Assembly (NCBI GenBank): GCA_963922775.1
Contig: CAWUJG010000001.1
Coordinates: 62,001 to 126,000, forward strand
Length of the DNA: 64,000 bases
Direction: 5' to 3'
From: JAHDDH01 sp963922775
Lineage (GTDB): Bacteria; Bacteroidota; Bacteroidia; Cytophagales; Amoebophilaceae
Shown here piece after piece: positions 44,410 to 54,925 of the stretch (position 1 is the first letter of the stretch; every line of letters begins with the position of its first letter). The notes beneath the pieces were generated by a model. That model saw only the letters and a list, made by a program, of their open reading frames with translations, was not told where the DNA came from and searched no databases. Made by a program: the position numbers and the translations under genes.

Positions 44410-44492
44410 TGTTAAGCTAAAATTAGCTATTTTTAAGCTGTTAAAAAAAAACAAATATAAAAAAACTTCCTAAAATTTTCTTAATTTTTTAA

Positions 44493-47129
44493 ATGAATAC
44501 AACAACCATACGTAGCAAGTTTCTTTCTTTTTTTCAACAAAAAAATCATTACCTTAGTCCTGCAGTACCACTGATTAATAAAGAAGATCCCCAGTTATTG
44601 TTTGTAAATGCAGGCATGAATCCGTTCAAAAATATTTTTCTCAACAATAAAAAGCCTACACATTTACGTATAGCTAACACACAACCTTGTTTGAGGGTAG
44701 CAGGAAAACATAATGACTTAGAAACTGTGGGTAAAGATACTTATCATCATACATTGTTTGAAATGTTAGGAAATTGGTCTTTTGGCAATTATTTCAAACA
44801 AGAAGCTATACAATGGGCTTGGGAATTGCTTACGCAAGTATATCATCTACCTATAGAACAGCTATATGTTACAGTTTTTTCTGGAGATAATGTCTTGGAA
44901 AAAGATGAAGAAGCATACAATATATGGAAACAGTATGTTGATGAAGAAAAGATTATTTTAGGCAATAAAAAAGATAATTTTTGGGAAATGGGTGCTACAG
45001 GACCTTGTGGGCCTGCATCAGAAATTCATATAGATATACGTCCATTAGCAGAAAGAGAAAGAATTTCAGGAAAATATTTTGTAAATAAAGATCATCCTCT
45101 GGTAATAGAAATATGGAATTTGGTATTTATACAATATCAAAGATTAACCTCTCAAAAGCTTATTGCCTTACCTCAAAAACATATAGATACTGGCATGGGC
45201 CTAGAACGCTTGGCAATGGTATCACAAAATAAAATTTCTACTTATGATACTGATATTTTTCAGCCAATAATTAAAAAATTAGTTGATATAGCTGATAAAC
45301 AATATGGCAGTAATATAAAAATAACTACAGCAATGCGTGTTATTGCAGATCATATTCGTGCTATTACTTTTGCTATAGCAGATGGAACAGTTCCTAGCAA
45401 TAATAAAGCAGGATATGTGATAAAAAGAATTTTGAGAAGGGCTGTAAGGTATGGATATACAGTACTTGATTTTAAAGTACCTTTTTTATATAAACTGGTA
45501 AGCATAGTTTCTACACAATTTAAAGATATTTTTCCTCATGTTAAAAAACAGCAGGATTATATAGAAAAAGTTATTCTTCAAGAAGAAAAAAGTTTTTTCA
45601 AAACTATAGTACATGGGCTACAATGTTTAGATAAATTTATACATAATAACGCAAAAAATAAAATTATACCTGGATCAGTAGTATTTGAATTATACGATAC
45701 TTATGGATTTCCGCCTGATTTAACAGCTCTTATAGCACAAGAAAATAATTTTATTATAGATGATAAAGGTTTTGAACAGTATATGCAACAACAAAAAAAA
45801 AGATCAAAAAATGCAACAGTAATTCATTATCAAGACTGGAATATTATTTATCCGGATATCAAAACTGTATTTGTAGGTTATAAAATGTTAAGGGTATGTG
45901 ATACAGTATTAATTAAATACCGTACTATAGAAATTCAACAAAAAATGTATTATCAACTTGTATTTGAAAAAACACCTTTCTATCCTGAAGGAGGAGGACA
46001 AATAGGTGATACTGGAGAAATTATAGGATCTAATAATGAAAAAATACCGATTATAAATACTCAAAAAGAAAATGACCTTATTGTACATTATACAGAGGAT
46101 TTGCCTAAAGATGTAAAAGGTTATTTTCAATTACAAGTCCACGAAACTAGAAGACAGTGTATAGCTAATAACCATACAGCTACACACCTTTTACAAGCAG
46201 CTTTAACACAAGTGTTGGGTAAACATGTTGTACAAAAAGGGTCTTTGGTTACTGATAAGGCATTGCGTTTTGATTTCACTCATTTTCAAAAGATTACACC
46301 AAAAGCAATTCAGGATATTGAACAAATTGTCAATCAAAAAATTAGACAAAATATTATCACTACTATCCATGAAAATATGCCCATAGCACAAGCTAAAGCT
46401 TTGGGGGCTAAAGCATTTTTTGGTGAAAAATATGGGGAAAAAGTACGTGTAGTAATTTTGGACGCACATTTTTCTACAGAATTTTGTGGTGGTACGCATG
46501 TAAGGGCTACAGGAGAATTGGGCATATGTAAAATTATACAGGAAAATGCTATTGCAGCGGGTATTAGAAGAATAGAAGCTATTACTGGCTATCAGGCAGA
46601 AAAACATATATATTATGGTTTACATACTTTACAAAAAGTAAATGCCTTAATTAAAAATAAAGATTCAGTGCAAGCTATTAATACATTAATAAATGAAAAA
46701 AAGCAGTTGGAACAAAAATTAGCACAATGGGAGCAAAAGGCATTACATACAACGCAGCATCAGTTAGAAAAAAGAATAGTATTTCATCAGAAAATACACT
46801 ATTTAATTACTCATATTAATAGTCATACAGCAGATGAACTGAAAAAAATAGCTTTTGCACTGCAAAAAAAATATCCTCAAAGTATATGGATACTTACTAG
46901 TACGTATGGTAAAAAAGTATATATTATGGTTATGGTAGCAAAACAACTGGTAGAAAAAAATTGTGCTTCAACAATGTTACAAACTATGCTACCATATATT
47001 AATGGTAAAGGAGGGGGAAATTCTCATTTTGCTATGGGTAGTGGTGAAAAGTTAGCAGGAATACAAGAGGCACTTGTAGCGGTTAACAATAAATTGTTAA
47101 AGATAGAGAAGTCTATTGGTGTAAAATAG
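44493..47129 (+). CDS. alaS: Alanyl-tRNA synthetase
   Basis: Charges tRNA-Ala, 878 residues. The catalytic core shows FVNAGMNPFKNIFL, TVGKDTYHHTLFEMLGNWSF, MGATGPCGPASEIHID, and TGMGLERLAMV. The editing domain has NNHTATHLLQAAL and EFCGGTHVRATGELG with the zinc ligands. The C-terminal domain ends in GKGGGNSHFAMGSG. All parts are in the normal order and at normal length. It stands alone, divergent from the M23 gene and convergent with sufE. Confidence 0.97.
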   Translation: MNTTTIRSKFLSFFQQKNHYLSPAVPLINKEDPQLLFVNAGMNPFKNIFLNNKKPTHLRIANTQPCLRVAGKHNDLETVGKDTYHHTLFEMLGNWSFGNYFKQEAIQWAWELLTQVYHLPIEQLYVTVFSGDNVLEKDEEAYNIWKQYVDEEKIILGNKKDNFWEMGATGPCGPASEIHIDIRPLAERERISGKYFVNKDHPLVIEIWNLVFIQYQRLTSQKLIALPQKHIDTGMGLERLAMVSQNKISTYDTDIFQPIIKKLVDIADKQYGSNIKITTAMRVIADHIRAITFAIADGTVPSNNKAGYVIKRILRRAVRYGYTVLDFKVPFLYKLVSIVSTQFKDIFPHVKKQQDYIEKVILQEEKSFFKTIVHGLQCLDKFIHNNAKNKIIPGSVVFELYDTYGFPPDLTALIAQENNFIIDDKGFEQYMQQQKKRSKNATVIHYQDWNIIYPDIKTVFVGYKMLRVCDTVLIKYRTIEIQQKMYYQLVFEKTPFYPEGGGQIGDTGEIIGSNNEKIPIINTQKENDLIVHYTEDLPKDVKGYFQLQVHETRRQCIANNHTATHLLQAALTQVLGKHVVQKGSLVTDKALRFDFTHFQKITPKAIQDIEQIVNQKIRQNIITTIHENMPIAQAKALGAKAFFGEKYGEKVRVVILDAHFSTEFCGGTHVRATGELGICKIIQENAIAAGIRRIEAITGYQAEKHIYYGLHTLQKVNALIKNKDSVQAINTLINEKKQLEQKLAQWEQKALHTTQHQLEKRIVFHQKIHYLITHINSHTADELKKIAFALQKKYPQSIWILTSTYGKKVYIMVMVAKQLVEKNCASTMLQTMLPYINGKGGGNSHFAMGSGEKLAGIQEALVAVNNKLLKIEKSIGVK

Positions 47130-47190
47130 GTTTAAGTATTTTCAAAAATTAAAAAATAAACGTATAAAAAAATATTTTTTGTGCAAAATT

Positions 47191-47616
47191 TTATTTTTTT
47201 TTTATATGTTGTAAAGCTATTATTTTAAATCTATTAATCATATGCTGTAATCCATTGGCCCTTTGTGGCCCTACCATATCATATAATCCTATTTCATTAA
47301 GCCAAGATAGATTATCTTTTAATATGGCTTGAGGATGTTCTTCTGTATATAAATGGATAAGTATGCTGATCAGTCCTTTTGTAATTACGGTATTACTATC
47401 CCCACGAAAAGATAATTTTTTTTGTACATATTCATATACAAGCCATACTTGTGATAGGCAGCCAGAAATTTTATTTTTTTCTATGCATTTTTTTTCTCCT
47501 AAAGGGGGTAAATTTTCTCCTAACTCTATCAGATATTCTAATTTTAACTGTCTATCTTGACCTAAAGGTTTGAATTGTGCTATAATTTTTTCTTGTTTTT
47601 GTTGTAAAGTATCCAT
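47191..47616 (-). CDS. sufE: Cysteine desulfuration protein SufE
   Basis: Accepts sulfur from SufS and passes it to the Fe-S scaffold. The 141 residues show the reactive Cys in KISGCLSQVWLVYEY, RGDSNTVITKGLISILIHLY, and PQRANGLQHMINRFK, the normal SufE pattern. It starts 11 bp after sufS on the same strand, so the pair is one unit. The scaffold genes sufBCD are not in the window. Confidence 0.93.
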   Translation of the reverse strand: MDTLQQKQEKIIAQFKPLGQDRQLKLEYLIELGENLPPLGEKKCIEKNKISGCLSQVWLVYEYVQKKLSFRGDSNTVITKGLISILIHLYTEEHPQAILKDNLSWLNEIGLYDMVGPQRANGLQHMINRFKIIALQHIKKK

Positions 47617-47627
47617 GTTATAAAATG

Positions 47628-48881
47628 CTACTTAGTATGTTTTTGAATAATATATCTTAATGCTTCTATTGTGATATCAATATCTTCTTTTGTATTATAG
47701 ATTGCTAAAGACATTCTTATCATTCCTTCTAATTTCCAAAAATCCATTAAGGGCTGTGTACATAATAGGCCTGTGCGTACAGCAATACCTTTAGCATCAA
47801 GCAGAAGTCCTACATCAAAATGGTGCATACTCTGTATGTTAAAGGCAATAATACCTGTTTTATGTACTGCATCTTTTATACCATAAATTTTTATATTAGG
47901 TAAATTTTGTAGTTGATGTTGTGCATATATTAATAGTTCATTTTCTATTTTTGCTATAGAGGTATAATCTATTTTTTGTATGAAATTTATGGATTCATAA
48001 AACCCATGAATACTAGCAATAGGGGGGGTGCCAGCTTCAAACTTATAGGGTAGTATATTGTATGTAGTTTTAGGAATAGTTACTTGGTCTACCATTGCTC
48101 CTCCTCCTTGATAGGGAGGCATTTTATCTAACAAATATTTTTTCCCATACAATATGCCTAAGCCTGTAGGTCCATAGGCTTTGTGTGCAGAAAAAGTAAA
48201 AAAGTCTGCATCTAATTTTTGTACATCTATAGGCATATGGGCTATAGATTGTGCTCCATCTATAAGTACAATAGCTCCCTTTTCATGTGCTTTTTGTATT
48301 ATTTCTGCTATAGGATTTATAATGCCTAGAGTAGAAGAAACATGTACTAATGCTACAATTTTGGTTTTATTGGTGAGCATTTTTTCAAAGTCATGCATAT
48401 CTAATGTGCCTTGAGATGTAATGGGTATAGCTTTTACTATAGCTCCTACTGTTTGGGCTACCATTTGCCAGGGAACTATATTGGCATGATGCTCTAATAA
48501 TGATATTAATATTTCGTCATTAGAACGTAAGTAGGCTTTTGCATAGGTTTGGGCTACTAGATTGATAGATGATGTAGTTCCTGATGTAAAAATGATTTCT
48601 TCAGCAGCTTTAGCATTAATCCACTGTTGTATTTTTTTTCTTGTATTTTCTACTTTTTGTGTTGATTGCATACTTAAAGTATGGGCTGCTCTATGTATAT
48701 TGGCATTGTGTTTTTGATAGTATTGTTGTATGGCATTAATTACAGTATAGGGTTTTTGTGTAGTAGCAGCGTTATCTAAGTAAACAAGCGGATGTTTATG
48801 AATTTTTTGTTGAAAGATGGGGAATCTTGACTTTATATTAGTATGCAGTTTTTTTCTATTCTTGTTGAAGATACTTTCCAT
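47628..48881 (-). CDS. sufS: Cysteine desulfurase SufS
   Basis: PLP-dependent enzyme that takes sulfur from cysteine for Fe-S clusters, 417 residues of the class II NifS-like group. Recognisable are PLVYLDNAATTQKPY at the N-terminus, EIIFTSGTTSSINLVAQTY, EHHANIVPWQ, IDGAQSIAHMP, the PLP-Lys in FSAHKAYGPTGLGILYG, and the sulfur-carrying Cys in AVRTGLLCTQPLM. It lies just upstream of sufE. Confidence 0.95.
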   Translation of the reverse strand: MESIFNKNRKKLHTNIKSRFPIFQQKIHKHPLVYLDNAATTQKPYTVINAIQQYYQKHNANIHRAAHTLSMQSTQKVENTRKKIQQWINAKAAEEIIFTSGTTSSINLVAQTYAKAYLRSNDEILISLLEHHANIVPWQMVAQTVGAIVKAIPITSQGTLDMHDFEKMLTNKTKIVALVHVSSTLGIINPIAEIIQKAHEKGAIVLIDGAQSIAHMPIDVQKLDADFFTFSAHKAYGPTGLGILYGKKYLLDKMPPYQGGGAMVDQVTIPKTTYNILPYKFEAGTPPIASIHGFYESINFIQKIDYTSIAKIENELLIYAQHQLQNLPNIKIYGIKDAVHKTGIIAFNIQSMHHFDVGLLLDAKGIAVRTGLLCTQPLMDFWKLEGMIRMSLAIYNTKEDIDITIEALRYIIQKHTK

Positions 48882-49109
48882 TTGTACTATTTTTTATACA
48901 TAAATAAGACAAGTACACAAGTACATGTCAATTTAGGTTATGATATGTTTTTTTCTATAAATTATATGAAAGCATTATTTTTATCAATATTTGGTGATAA
49001 TAAATTTTTTAGCATGTATTAAGAAAATGATAGAAAAAGTCAGATTTTATGCAAAATAAAATTTTTTTGATGATTATACATCAAATGACTAAATTTTTTA
49101 TGAAAAAGG

Positions 49110-51287
49110 CTATTTTAGATTAAATTTTTCTTTTTGATATGGAATATTTTCATCTTCATAAATTTTTAGCATAAATTTTTCCCATATAGGTCTTGCTATT
49201 ACAGCTCCTTGTCCTTCTGCTAATGTTCTAAAGCGTATGCATCGGTCTTCACCACCTACCCATACACCGGCAGTCAAATGTTTTGTGATCCCAACAAACC
49301 ATCCATCTGAATGGTTTGAACTGGTACCTGTTTTTCCTCCTATATCATTATCTTTTTTTAGATTTTTGTTTATACCTCTAGCTGTTCCACCTATTTCTTC
49401 TGTAGTACCTTTAAGCATATATACCATTTTTTTTGCTGTTGCCTTACTAAGTACTTCTTTACGTTGAGGAGTAAATTCTGCTAATATGTTGCCATATTTG
49501 TCTTCTATTTTTGTAATATATAGGGGCTTGATCCATATTCCTTTGTTCATAAAGGTATTATATACACTTACTATATCATGTACGGAAACATCGCTAGCAC
49601 CTAAGCATAATGCAGGAACAGGATCTATAGGGCTGGTAATACCTAGTCTTTTTGCATAATCAGCTACTGTTTTTACGCCTATTTGTTGAATTAAGTATGC
49701 AGTTATAGAGTTTACAGAGCGAGACATAGCTTGCCTTAAAGTCATTTTTTTTCCTGTATATTTTCCATTAGCATTTTTAGGTGTCCAAGGTGGAAGGGTT
49801 TTATTAAAGTGAAATGTGATTGGTACATCAGTTACTTCATAGTTTGGTTCAAACCCATTATCTATAGCAGCAGCATATACAATGGGTTTAAATACAGAGC
49901 CAGGTTGTCTTTTTCCTTGCATTACATGATCGTACTGAAAATGTTTAAAATTAATGCCTCCTACCCATACTTTGATATGTCCTGTATGTACATCCATAGC
50001 CATAAAGCCTGTGTGTAGTATTTTTTTGTTGTACTCAAATGCTTGTATAGGTGTCATTTTGGTCTTAAAAGGTTTTTCCCAGTCAAACATTATTGTATAT
50101 TTTGGTGTGTTGAGGTACTTTTGAAAAGTATGAGGGTCATTGCTATATTGTAATGATAGTGCTTTGTACCAGTCTGTTTTTACTATTGCATTTTGTATAA
50201 AAAGTGGTATTTCTTTTTCATTTTCATCTATCCAAGGGTTTTTATCTTTCCAATGAAGATAAAATTTTTTTTGTAATTGACCCATATGCTCTTTTACTAT
50301 ATTTTCAGCATGTTGTTGCATACGGCTATCTAATGTAGTATAAATTTTAAGTCCATCTTCAAAAATATCATAGCCATTTTTTTTAGCCCATGACAATAAA
50401 AAAGTACGTATTACTGCTCTAAAATATGTAGCTATACCTTGGTATTGATTATCTACTTTGTACAATAGTTTTATGGGTTTTTGTATTATTTCCTGGTATT
50501 GTTGGGATGATATATAGCCATATTTTTTCATTTGTTTAAGTACAGTATTCCTTCTTTTGAGTGCATTTTGGGGGTTAAGTATAGGGCTATATTTTGTAGG
50601 TGCTTTTAAAAGACCAATAAGTAGTGCTGCTTCTTCTATATTTAATTTTTCTATTGTTTTATTAAAATATGTTTGAGCTGCTACATGAATACCAAATGCG
50701 TTGCTGCCAAAATCTACTGTATTGAGATACATGGTTAAAATTTCTTTTTTGGTATAGGCATTTTCTAGTTGTAGGGCTACAATCCATTCTTTTATTTTAA
50801 CTATTATAGTACTTAGTATGGGTATATAGCTTAAATGGCCATAATATTTTTTATTTCTGGTTTTAAATAGATTTTTTGCTAATTGTTGTGATATTGTACT
50901 TCCTCCTCCTGAATTTTTGCCAAGTAGTATAGAATAAATAAATACTCGTACTAAACTATTTAAATCTATGCCTACATGTTTTTGAAACCTATAATCTTCT
51001 GTAGCAATTAAACATTGAATTACGTGTGGAGAAATTTGATTATATGTTACATTTGTGCGGTTATTGCGAAAATATTTTCCTAATAAGATACCATCTGCAC
51101 TATATAATTCAGAAGCTAGGGAAGTTTCTGGATTTTCTAAAAGAGTATAAGGTGGTATACTGCCAAAAAGGTTACCTACATTCCATTTTATAGCACAAAA
51201 AAATAAAATAATGCTGAGTAAAAAAGAACAGAAGCTCAACCATATGATTTTTATGATTATATGTACAACGTTTTTTTGCTTTGTCAT
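49110..51287 (-). CDS. Penicillin-binding protein 1A (bifunctional transglycosylase/transpeptidase)
   Basis: Builds and crosslinks peptidoglycan. The ~725-residue protein has one N-terminal membrane helix (IWLSFCSFLLSIILFFCAI). The family-51 transglycosylase shows LIATEDYRFQKHVGID, GGGSTISQQLAKNLF and EILTMYLNTVDFG. The transpeptidase has the active Ser in RQPGSVFKPIVYAAA, the SxN motif in SRSVNSITAY, and GGKTGTSSNHSDGWF. With the M23 peptidase it shows that this organism still makes a peptidoglycan wall, unlike many strict symbionts. The ATG at 51287 is preferred; another lies 9 bp upstream. Confidence 0.94.
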   Translation of the reverse strand: MTKQKNVVHIIIKIIWLSFCSFLLSIILFFCAIKWNVGNLFGSIPPYTLLENPETSLASELYSADGILLGKYFRNNRTNVTYNQISPHVIQCLIATEDYRFQKHVGIDLNSLVRVFIYSILLGKNSGGGSTISQQLAKNLFKTRNKKYYGHLSYIPILSTIIVKIKEWIVALQLENAYTKKEILTMYLNTVDFGSNAFGIHVAAQTYFNKTIEKLNIEEAALLIGLLKAPTKYSPILNPQNALKRRNTVLKQMKKYGYISSQQYQEIIQKPIKLLYKVDNQYQGIATYFRAVIRTFLLSWAKKNGYDIFEDGLKIYTTLDSRMQQHAENIVKEHMGQLQKKFYLHWKDKNPWIDENEKEIPLFIQNAIVKTDWYKALSLQYSNDPHTFQKYLNTPKYTIMFDWEKPFKTKMTPIQAFEYNKKILHTGFMAMDVHTGHIKVWVGGINFKHFQYDHVMQGKRQPGSVFKPIVYAAAIDNGFEPNYEVTDVPITFHFNKTLPPWTPKNANGKYTGKKMTLRQAMSRSVNSITAYLIQQIGVKTVADYAKRLGITSPIDPVPALCLGASDVSVHDIVSVYNTFMNKGIWIKPLYITKIEDKYGNILAEFTPQRKEVLSKATAKKMVYMLKGTTEEIGGTARGINKNLKKDNDIGGKTGTSSNHSDGWFVGITKHLTAGVWVGGEDRCIRFRTLAEGQGAVIARPIWEKFMLKIYEDENIPYQKEKFNLK

Positions 51288-51321
51288 AAAAATCAAGTTA
51301 ATGAATTATTAATGATTTTGT

Positions 51322-52764
51322 TCATTTATTTTTTGTTCTGTATACAGCCAAAAAGGTAAAAAAAAGGTTGACAAAAGGGTTTAAAAGATTGAAAAAACAG
51401 TATGGTAAATACATTAAAGTGTTTACATTTAATATATTAGATTGAATAGCACCGCAAGCATTCCAAGGAATTAATGGTGAGGTAACAGTAGCACTATCTC
51501 CTAAGGCTCTACTTAAGTGTACAAGGGGAATTTTTTTTTTTTCAAAGTAAGGTTTATAAAGATTTCCTGGTAATAAGATGGCAAGATATTGTTCTGAGGT
51601 AGTAAGATTTAGAAATATACAGCTAAAAATAGTAGTAGATACTAAACATTGTCTAGCATGTAATAATTTTATTATGGATTGTATTATAAAGTTTAACATG
51701 CCAGAAATATGCATAATACCACCAAATACCATGGCAGCAATTACAAGCCATATTGTAGAAAGCATGCCAATCATACCATGACCTACTAACAAACTGTTTA
51801 ACAACTCATGGTTTGTTATTATTCGTATTTCTCCATACAAAGTTTGTAGAATGCTTTTGTAGAAGGTAAAGAAACTGAAGGTATGTGTATTGGCCACAGC
51901 ACAAAGTATTTTAGGCTGAAAAAGTAGAGCAGTAATACAGCCTAATATAGCTCCAGTAAACAATACAATAAAGGCAGGTATACGCTTTAAGGATAAGTAG
52001 ATTACTGTTATAGGAATAAGAAATAGGAAGGGTGAAAGATTAAATTTTTGTTTTAATACCATTTGTATGATACTGATATCTGTCTTAGATATTGCAGGCG
52101 GAGCAAAATAAAATCCAATAACAAGATATAAGAGTAAGGCAATAGCAATGGAAGGTATGTTTGTCTTTAAACTAAAACGGATATGTTTATACTGAGTAAC
52201 TTTAGTAATGTGTGAGGTTAAGAGTACTGTATCTGAAAGAGGAGATATTTTGTTGCCAAAATAAGCACCAGAAATTACAGCTCCTGCTACTATACCATCA
52301 TGTAGACCTAAAGTTTTACCAATACCTACCAGCACTAGGCCTATAGTAGCTACAGTAGACCAAGAACTACCAATAGCTAGAGAGACTAGGCAACAGAAAA
52401 GACAGCTTAAAAAATAAAAGAAAGAAGGGTGTAGTATTTGTATACCATAGTAGATCATTGCAGGAATTATACCGCTTATTAACCAGCATCCACCAAGTAC
52501 ACCAATAAGTAGCAATACTAAAAGAGCCGGTATGGCATCACTTACACTTTGTACTATACCTTGTTCTATTATACTCCAGCTAATACCATGGTAAAGGCAT
52601 ACAAGAATACCTAAAAAGCTAGACAGAAATAGTGCCATTTGGTTAGGTCCGAGCATGGCATTTTTATGGCCGAAGATAATAAGATTAGTTGAAAGAAGAA
52701 TACATAAAAAGATAATTGGAAGAAGAGCAGAAAACCATGTAAAGGGCCGATGTGGTATTTTCAT
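51322..52764 (-). CDS. nhaC: NhaC-family Na+/H+ antiporter
   Basis: An integral membrane antiporter of 480 residues and about 12 helices. Family marks are LLIGVLGGCWLISGIIPAMI, SLAIGSSWSTVATIGLVLVG, AGAVISGAYFGNKISPLSDT, NLTTSEQYLAILLPGNLYK and SRALGDSATVTSPLIPWNAC. Members exchange protons for sodium; some relatives move malate and lactate instead, so the substrate is not certain. It lies 25-35 bp upstream of the PBP1A gene on the same strand, probably co-transcribed. Together with the sodium-driven symporter it points to an active sodium cycle. Confidence 0.9.
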   Translation of the reverse strand: MKIPHRPFTWFSALLPIIFLCILLSTNLIIFGHKNAMLGPNQMALFLSSFLGILVCLYHGISWSIIEQGIVQSVSDAIPALLVLLLIGVLGGCWLISGIIPAMIYYGIQILHPSFFYFLSCLFCCLVSLAIGSSWSTVATIGLVLVGIGKTLGLHDGIVAGAVISGAYFGNKISPLSDTVLLTSHITKVTQYKHIRFSLKTNIPSIAIALLLYLVIGFYFAPPAISKTDISIIQMVLKQKFNLSPFLFLIPITVIYLSLKRIPAFIVLFTGAILGCITALLFQPKILCAVANTHTFSFFTFYKSILQTLYGEIRIITNHELLNSLLVGHGMIGMLSTIWLVIAAMVFGGIMHISGMLNFIIQSIIKLLHARQCLVSTTIFSCIFLNLTTSEQYLAILLPGNLYKPYFEKKKIPLVHLSRALGDSATVTSPLIPWNACGAIQSNILNVNTLMYLPYCFFNLLNPFVNLFFTFLAVYRTKNK

Positions 52765-52917
52765 GTATAACTATTTTTTTATACCTATTGCATAAATAGA
52801 TTTATAACTATATGTAAGGCTGGCTAAATATACTCTTTTTTTGATTTTTTTTATATGTTAAGAGTTTATTGTGTTTGTACTTTTTACCTTAACGTAAATT
52901 TCAAACACATAATGTTG

Positions 52918-52991
<74 letters not shown>

Positions 52992-53104
52992 ATCTGTATT
53001 ACAAATATACTATTTTTTTATTTAATTACAATATTAAATACTATTTTTATTTTCAATTTGTAAAACACATTCTATGTTCAAAATGTAAATTATATGACTT
53101 TTAT

Positions 53105-54598
53105 ATGCAAAAAATAAAAAAATGGCTTGCCTATTGTATAGCTTATGGCATAGTAAAATACCAAAGAAAATATTTAAAAAATCCTTTAAAGTATCAACAA
53201 AAAATTTTTCAAAATTTAATATATCAAGCAAGTAAAACATCGTTTGGTAAAGATCATAATTTTCATCAAATACATAATTATCAAGATTTTAAAAATCATG
53301 TGCCTTTATATGATTATGAAGCATTATCTCCCTACATAAAGAAAATACAAGAAGGTAAAAAAAATGTTTTGTGGAAGGGAAAACCTCTTTATTTTGCCAA
53401 AACATCGGGAACAACTTCAGGTAATAAATATATTCCTATAACTAAAGCATCAATTCAAAACCATATTTCTTGTGCTAGAAATGCATTGCTATATTATATT
53501 TATGCTTCAGGTAATACCAATTTTCTTAAAGGAAAAATGCTTTTTTTGTCTGGTTCTCCTTATTTGCAACAGCAAGGAGGCATTTATGTAGGACGCTTGT
53601 CAGGTATTGTACAACATCATGTGCCAGGTTATTTGCGTAAAAATTATGCTCCTAGTTATATGACTAATTGTATAGAAGATTGGGAAGAAAAATTAGAAAA
53701 AATATCACAAGAACTGGCTAATGATAAAATGACTTTAATAGCTGGCATTCCACCATGGATACAGATGTTTTTTGACAAAATTCATTCAAAAAATAATACA
53801 AAAATGTTTGATCACTTGGCACTATTATTACATGGTGGAACTAATTTTAAACCATATGAAAAAAATTTACTTCTCTCCTTAAAAAAAAAGGTACCTACAA
53901 TAGAAACCTATCCTGCTTCTGAAGGATTTATTGCTTTTCAAGATCAACCTCATCAAGAAGGGCTATTACTACAAATTAACAGTGGTATTTTTTATGAATT
54001 TATTACTCCTGAAAATTTGATGAAAAAGAATAACTGCAGAATAACTATTAAAGAGGTAAAGTTAGGTATAAATTATGCCATAATTCTAAATAGTAATGCT
54101 GGGCTTTGGGGGTATATATTGGGCGATACAGTAAAATTTGTAAGCAAAAATCCTTATAGAATAGTTGTTACAGGAAGAACAAAACATTTTTTATCTGCTT
54201 TTGGTGAACATGTTATTGTAGAAGAAGTGGAAAAAGCTATTACGTATGCATTAAAAAAACATCCAGAAGTAGTGGTTATAGATTTTACTGTAGCACCTTA
54301 TATTAGCAAATTTCAACAAAAAGAATCGTATCATGAATGGCTAATTGCTTTTGAACAAAAACCAAATAATATCAATGATTTTGCACAAACGTTGTCTTTA
54401 TGTTTACAAAAATTAAATAGCTATTACCATGATTTAATTATCAATAAAATATTAGCTCCTGCACAGATAGTTTGTTTGCAAAAAGATGCTTTTGTACTTT
54501 ACATGAAAAAAAAGGGCAAGTTAGGAGGTCAAAATAAAGTTCCACGTTTGGCAAATGACCGTAGTATAGCAGATGAATTATTACTATATAGATTATAG
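53105..54598 (+). CDS. GH3 auxin-responsive promoter family protein
   Basis: A 497-residue acyl-adenylate/amide-synthetase-like protein of the GH3 family, which is conserved in Bacteroidota but without a known substrate there. Visible are the ATP loop AKTSGTTSGNKYIPIT, GTNFKPYEKNLL, YPASEGFIAFQ and LGDTVKFVSKNPYRIVVTGR followed by LSAFGEHVIVEEVEKAI, the adenylation-type motifs. The ATG at 53105 is used because the in-frame sequence upstream runs into the tRNA-fMet gene. A small membrane protein gene and trhO follow closely on the same strand. Confidence 0.88.
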   Translation: MQKIKKWLAYCIAYGIVKYQRKYLKNPLKYQQKIFQNLIYQASKTSFGKDHNFHQIHNYQDFKNHVPLYDYEALSPYIKKIQEGKKNVLWKGKPLYFAKTSGTTSGNKYIPITKASIQNHISCARNALLYYIYASGNTNFLKGKMLFLSGSPYLQQQGGIYVGRLSGIVQHHVPGYLRKNYAPSYMTNCIEDWEEKLEKISQELANDKMTLIAGIPPWIQMFFDKIHSKNNTKMFDHLALLLHGGTNFKPYEKNLLLSLKKKVPTIETYPASEGFIAFQDQPHQEGLLLQINSGIFYEFITPENLMKKNNCRITIKEVKLGINYAIILNSNAGLWGYILGDTVKFVSKNPYRIVVTGRTKHFLSAFGEHVIVEEVEKAITYALKKHPEVVVIDFTVAPYISKFQQKESYHEWLIAFEQKPNNINDFAQTLSLCLQKLNSYYHDLIINKILAPAQIVCLQKDAFVLYMKKKGKLGGQNKVPRLANDRSIADELLLYRL

Positions 54599-54619
54599 TA
54601 ACCTAAAAATACAGTAAAT

Positions 54620-54919
54620 ATGGTCAAAAATATCGATATAATTATAAGCTATTGTTGCATTCCCCTACTTTTAACTCTATGGTTATATTGTTATGCCCAG
54701 TTTCCACCATATATCCATATATTATCTTACAAGCTTGCTAAAAATTTTATTTTTTATGTTGCATTAATTTTATTGTTCACTCCTTTTATTTTATTAAAAA
54801 TGGCTGTATATATGCTAAAAGTTAAGAAAGAGGTTTTACATTTTTTTATGATGATTTTATCGTCTTTCTATCTTTTTTATTTTTTTTTACTTGTAATATT
54901 GTTCTTTTTTTTGAAATAA
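54620..54919 (+). CDS. Small hypothetical membrane protein
   Basis: 99 residues, almost all hydrophobic, with about three helices (IIISYCCIPLLLTLWLYCY, FIFYVALILLFTPFILLKM and LSSFYLFYFFLLVILFFFL). No family is recognised. It starts 21 bp after the GH3-family gene and ends 6 bp before trhO, so it is likely expressed with them. Confidence 0.6.
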   Translation: MVKNIDIIISYCCIPLLLTLWLYCYAQFPPYIHILSYKLAKNFIFYVALILLFTPFILLKMAVYMLKVKKEVLHFFMMILSSFYLFYFFLLVILFFFLK

Positions 54920-54925
54920 AAATTT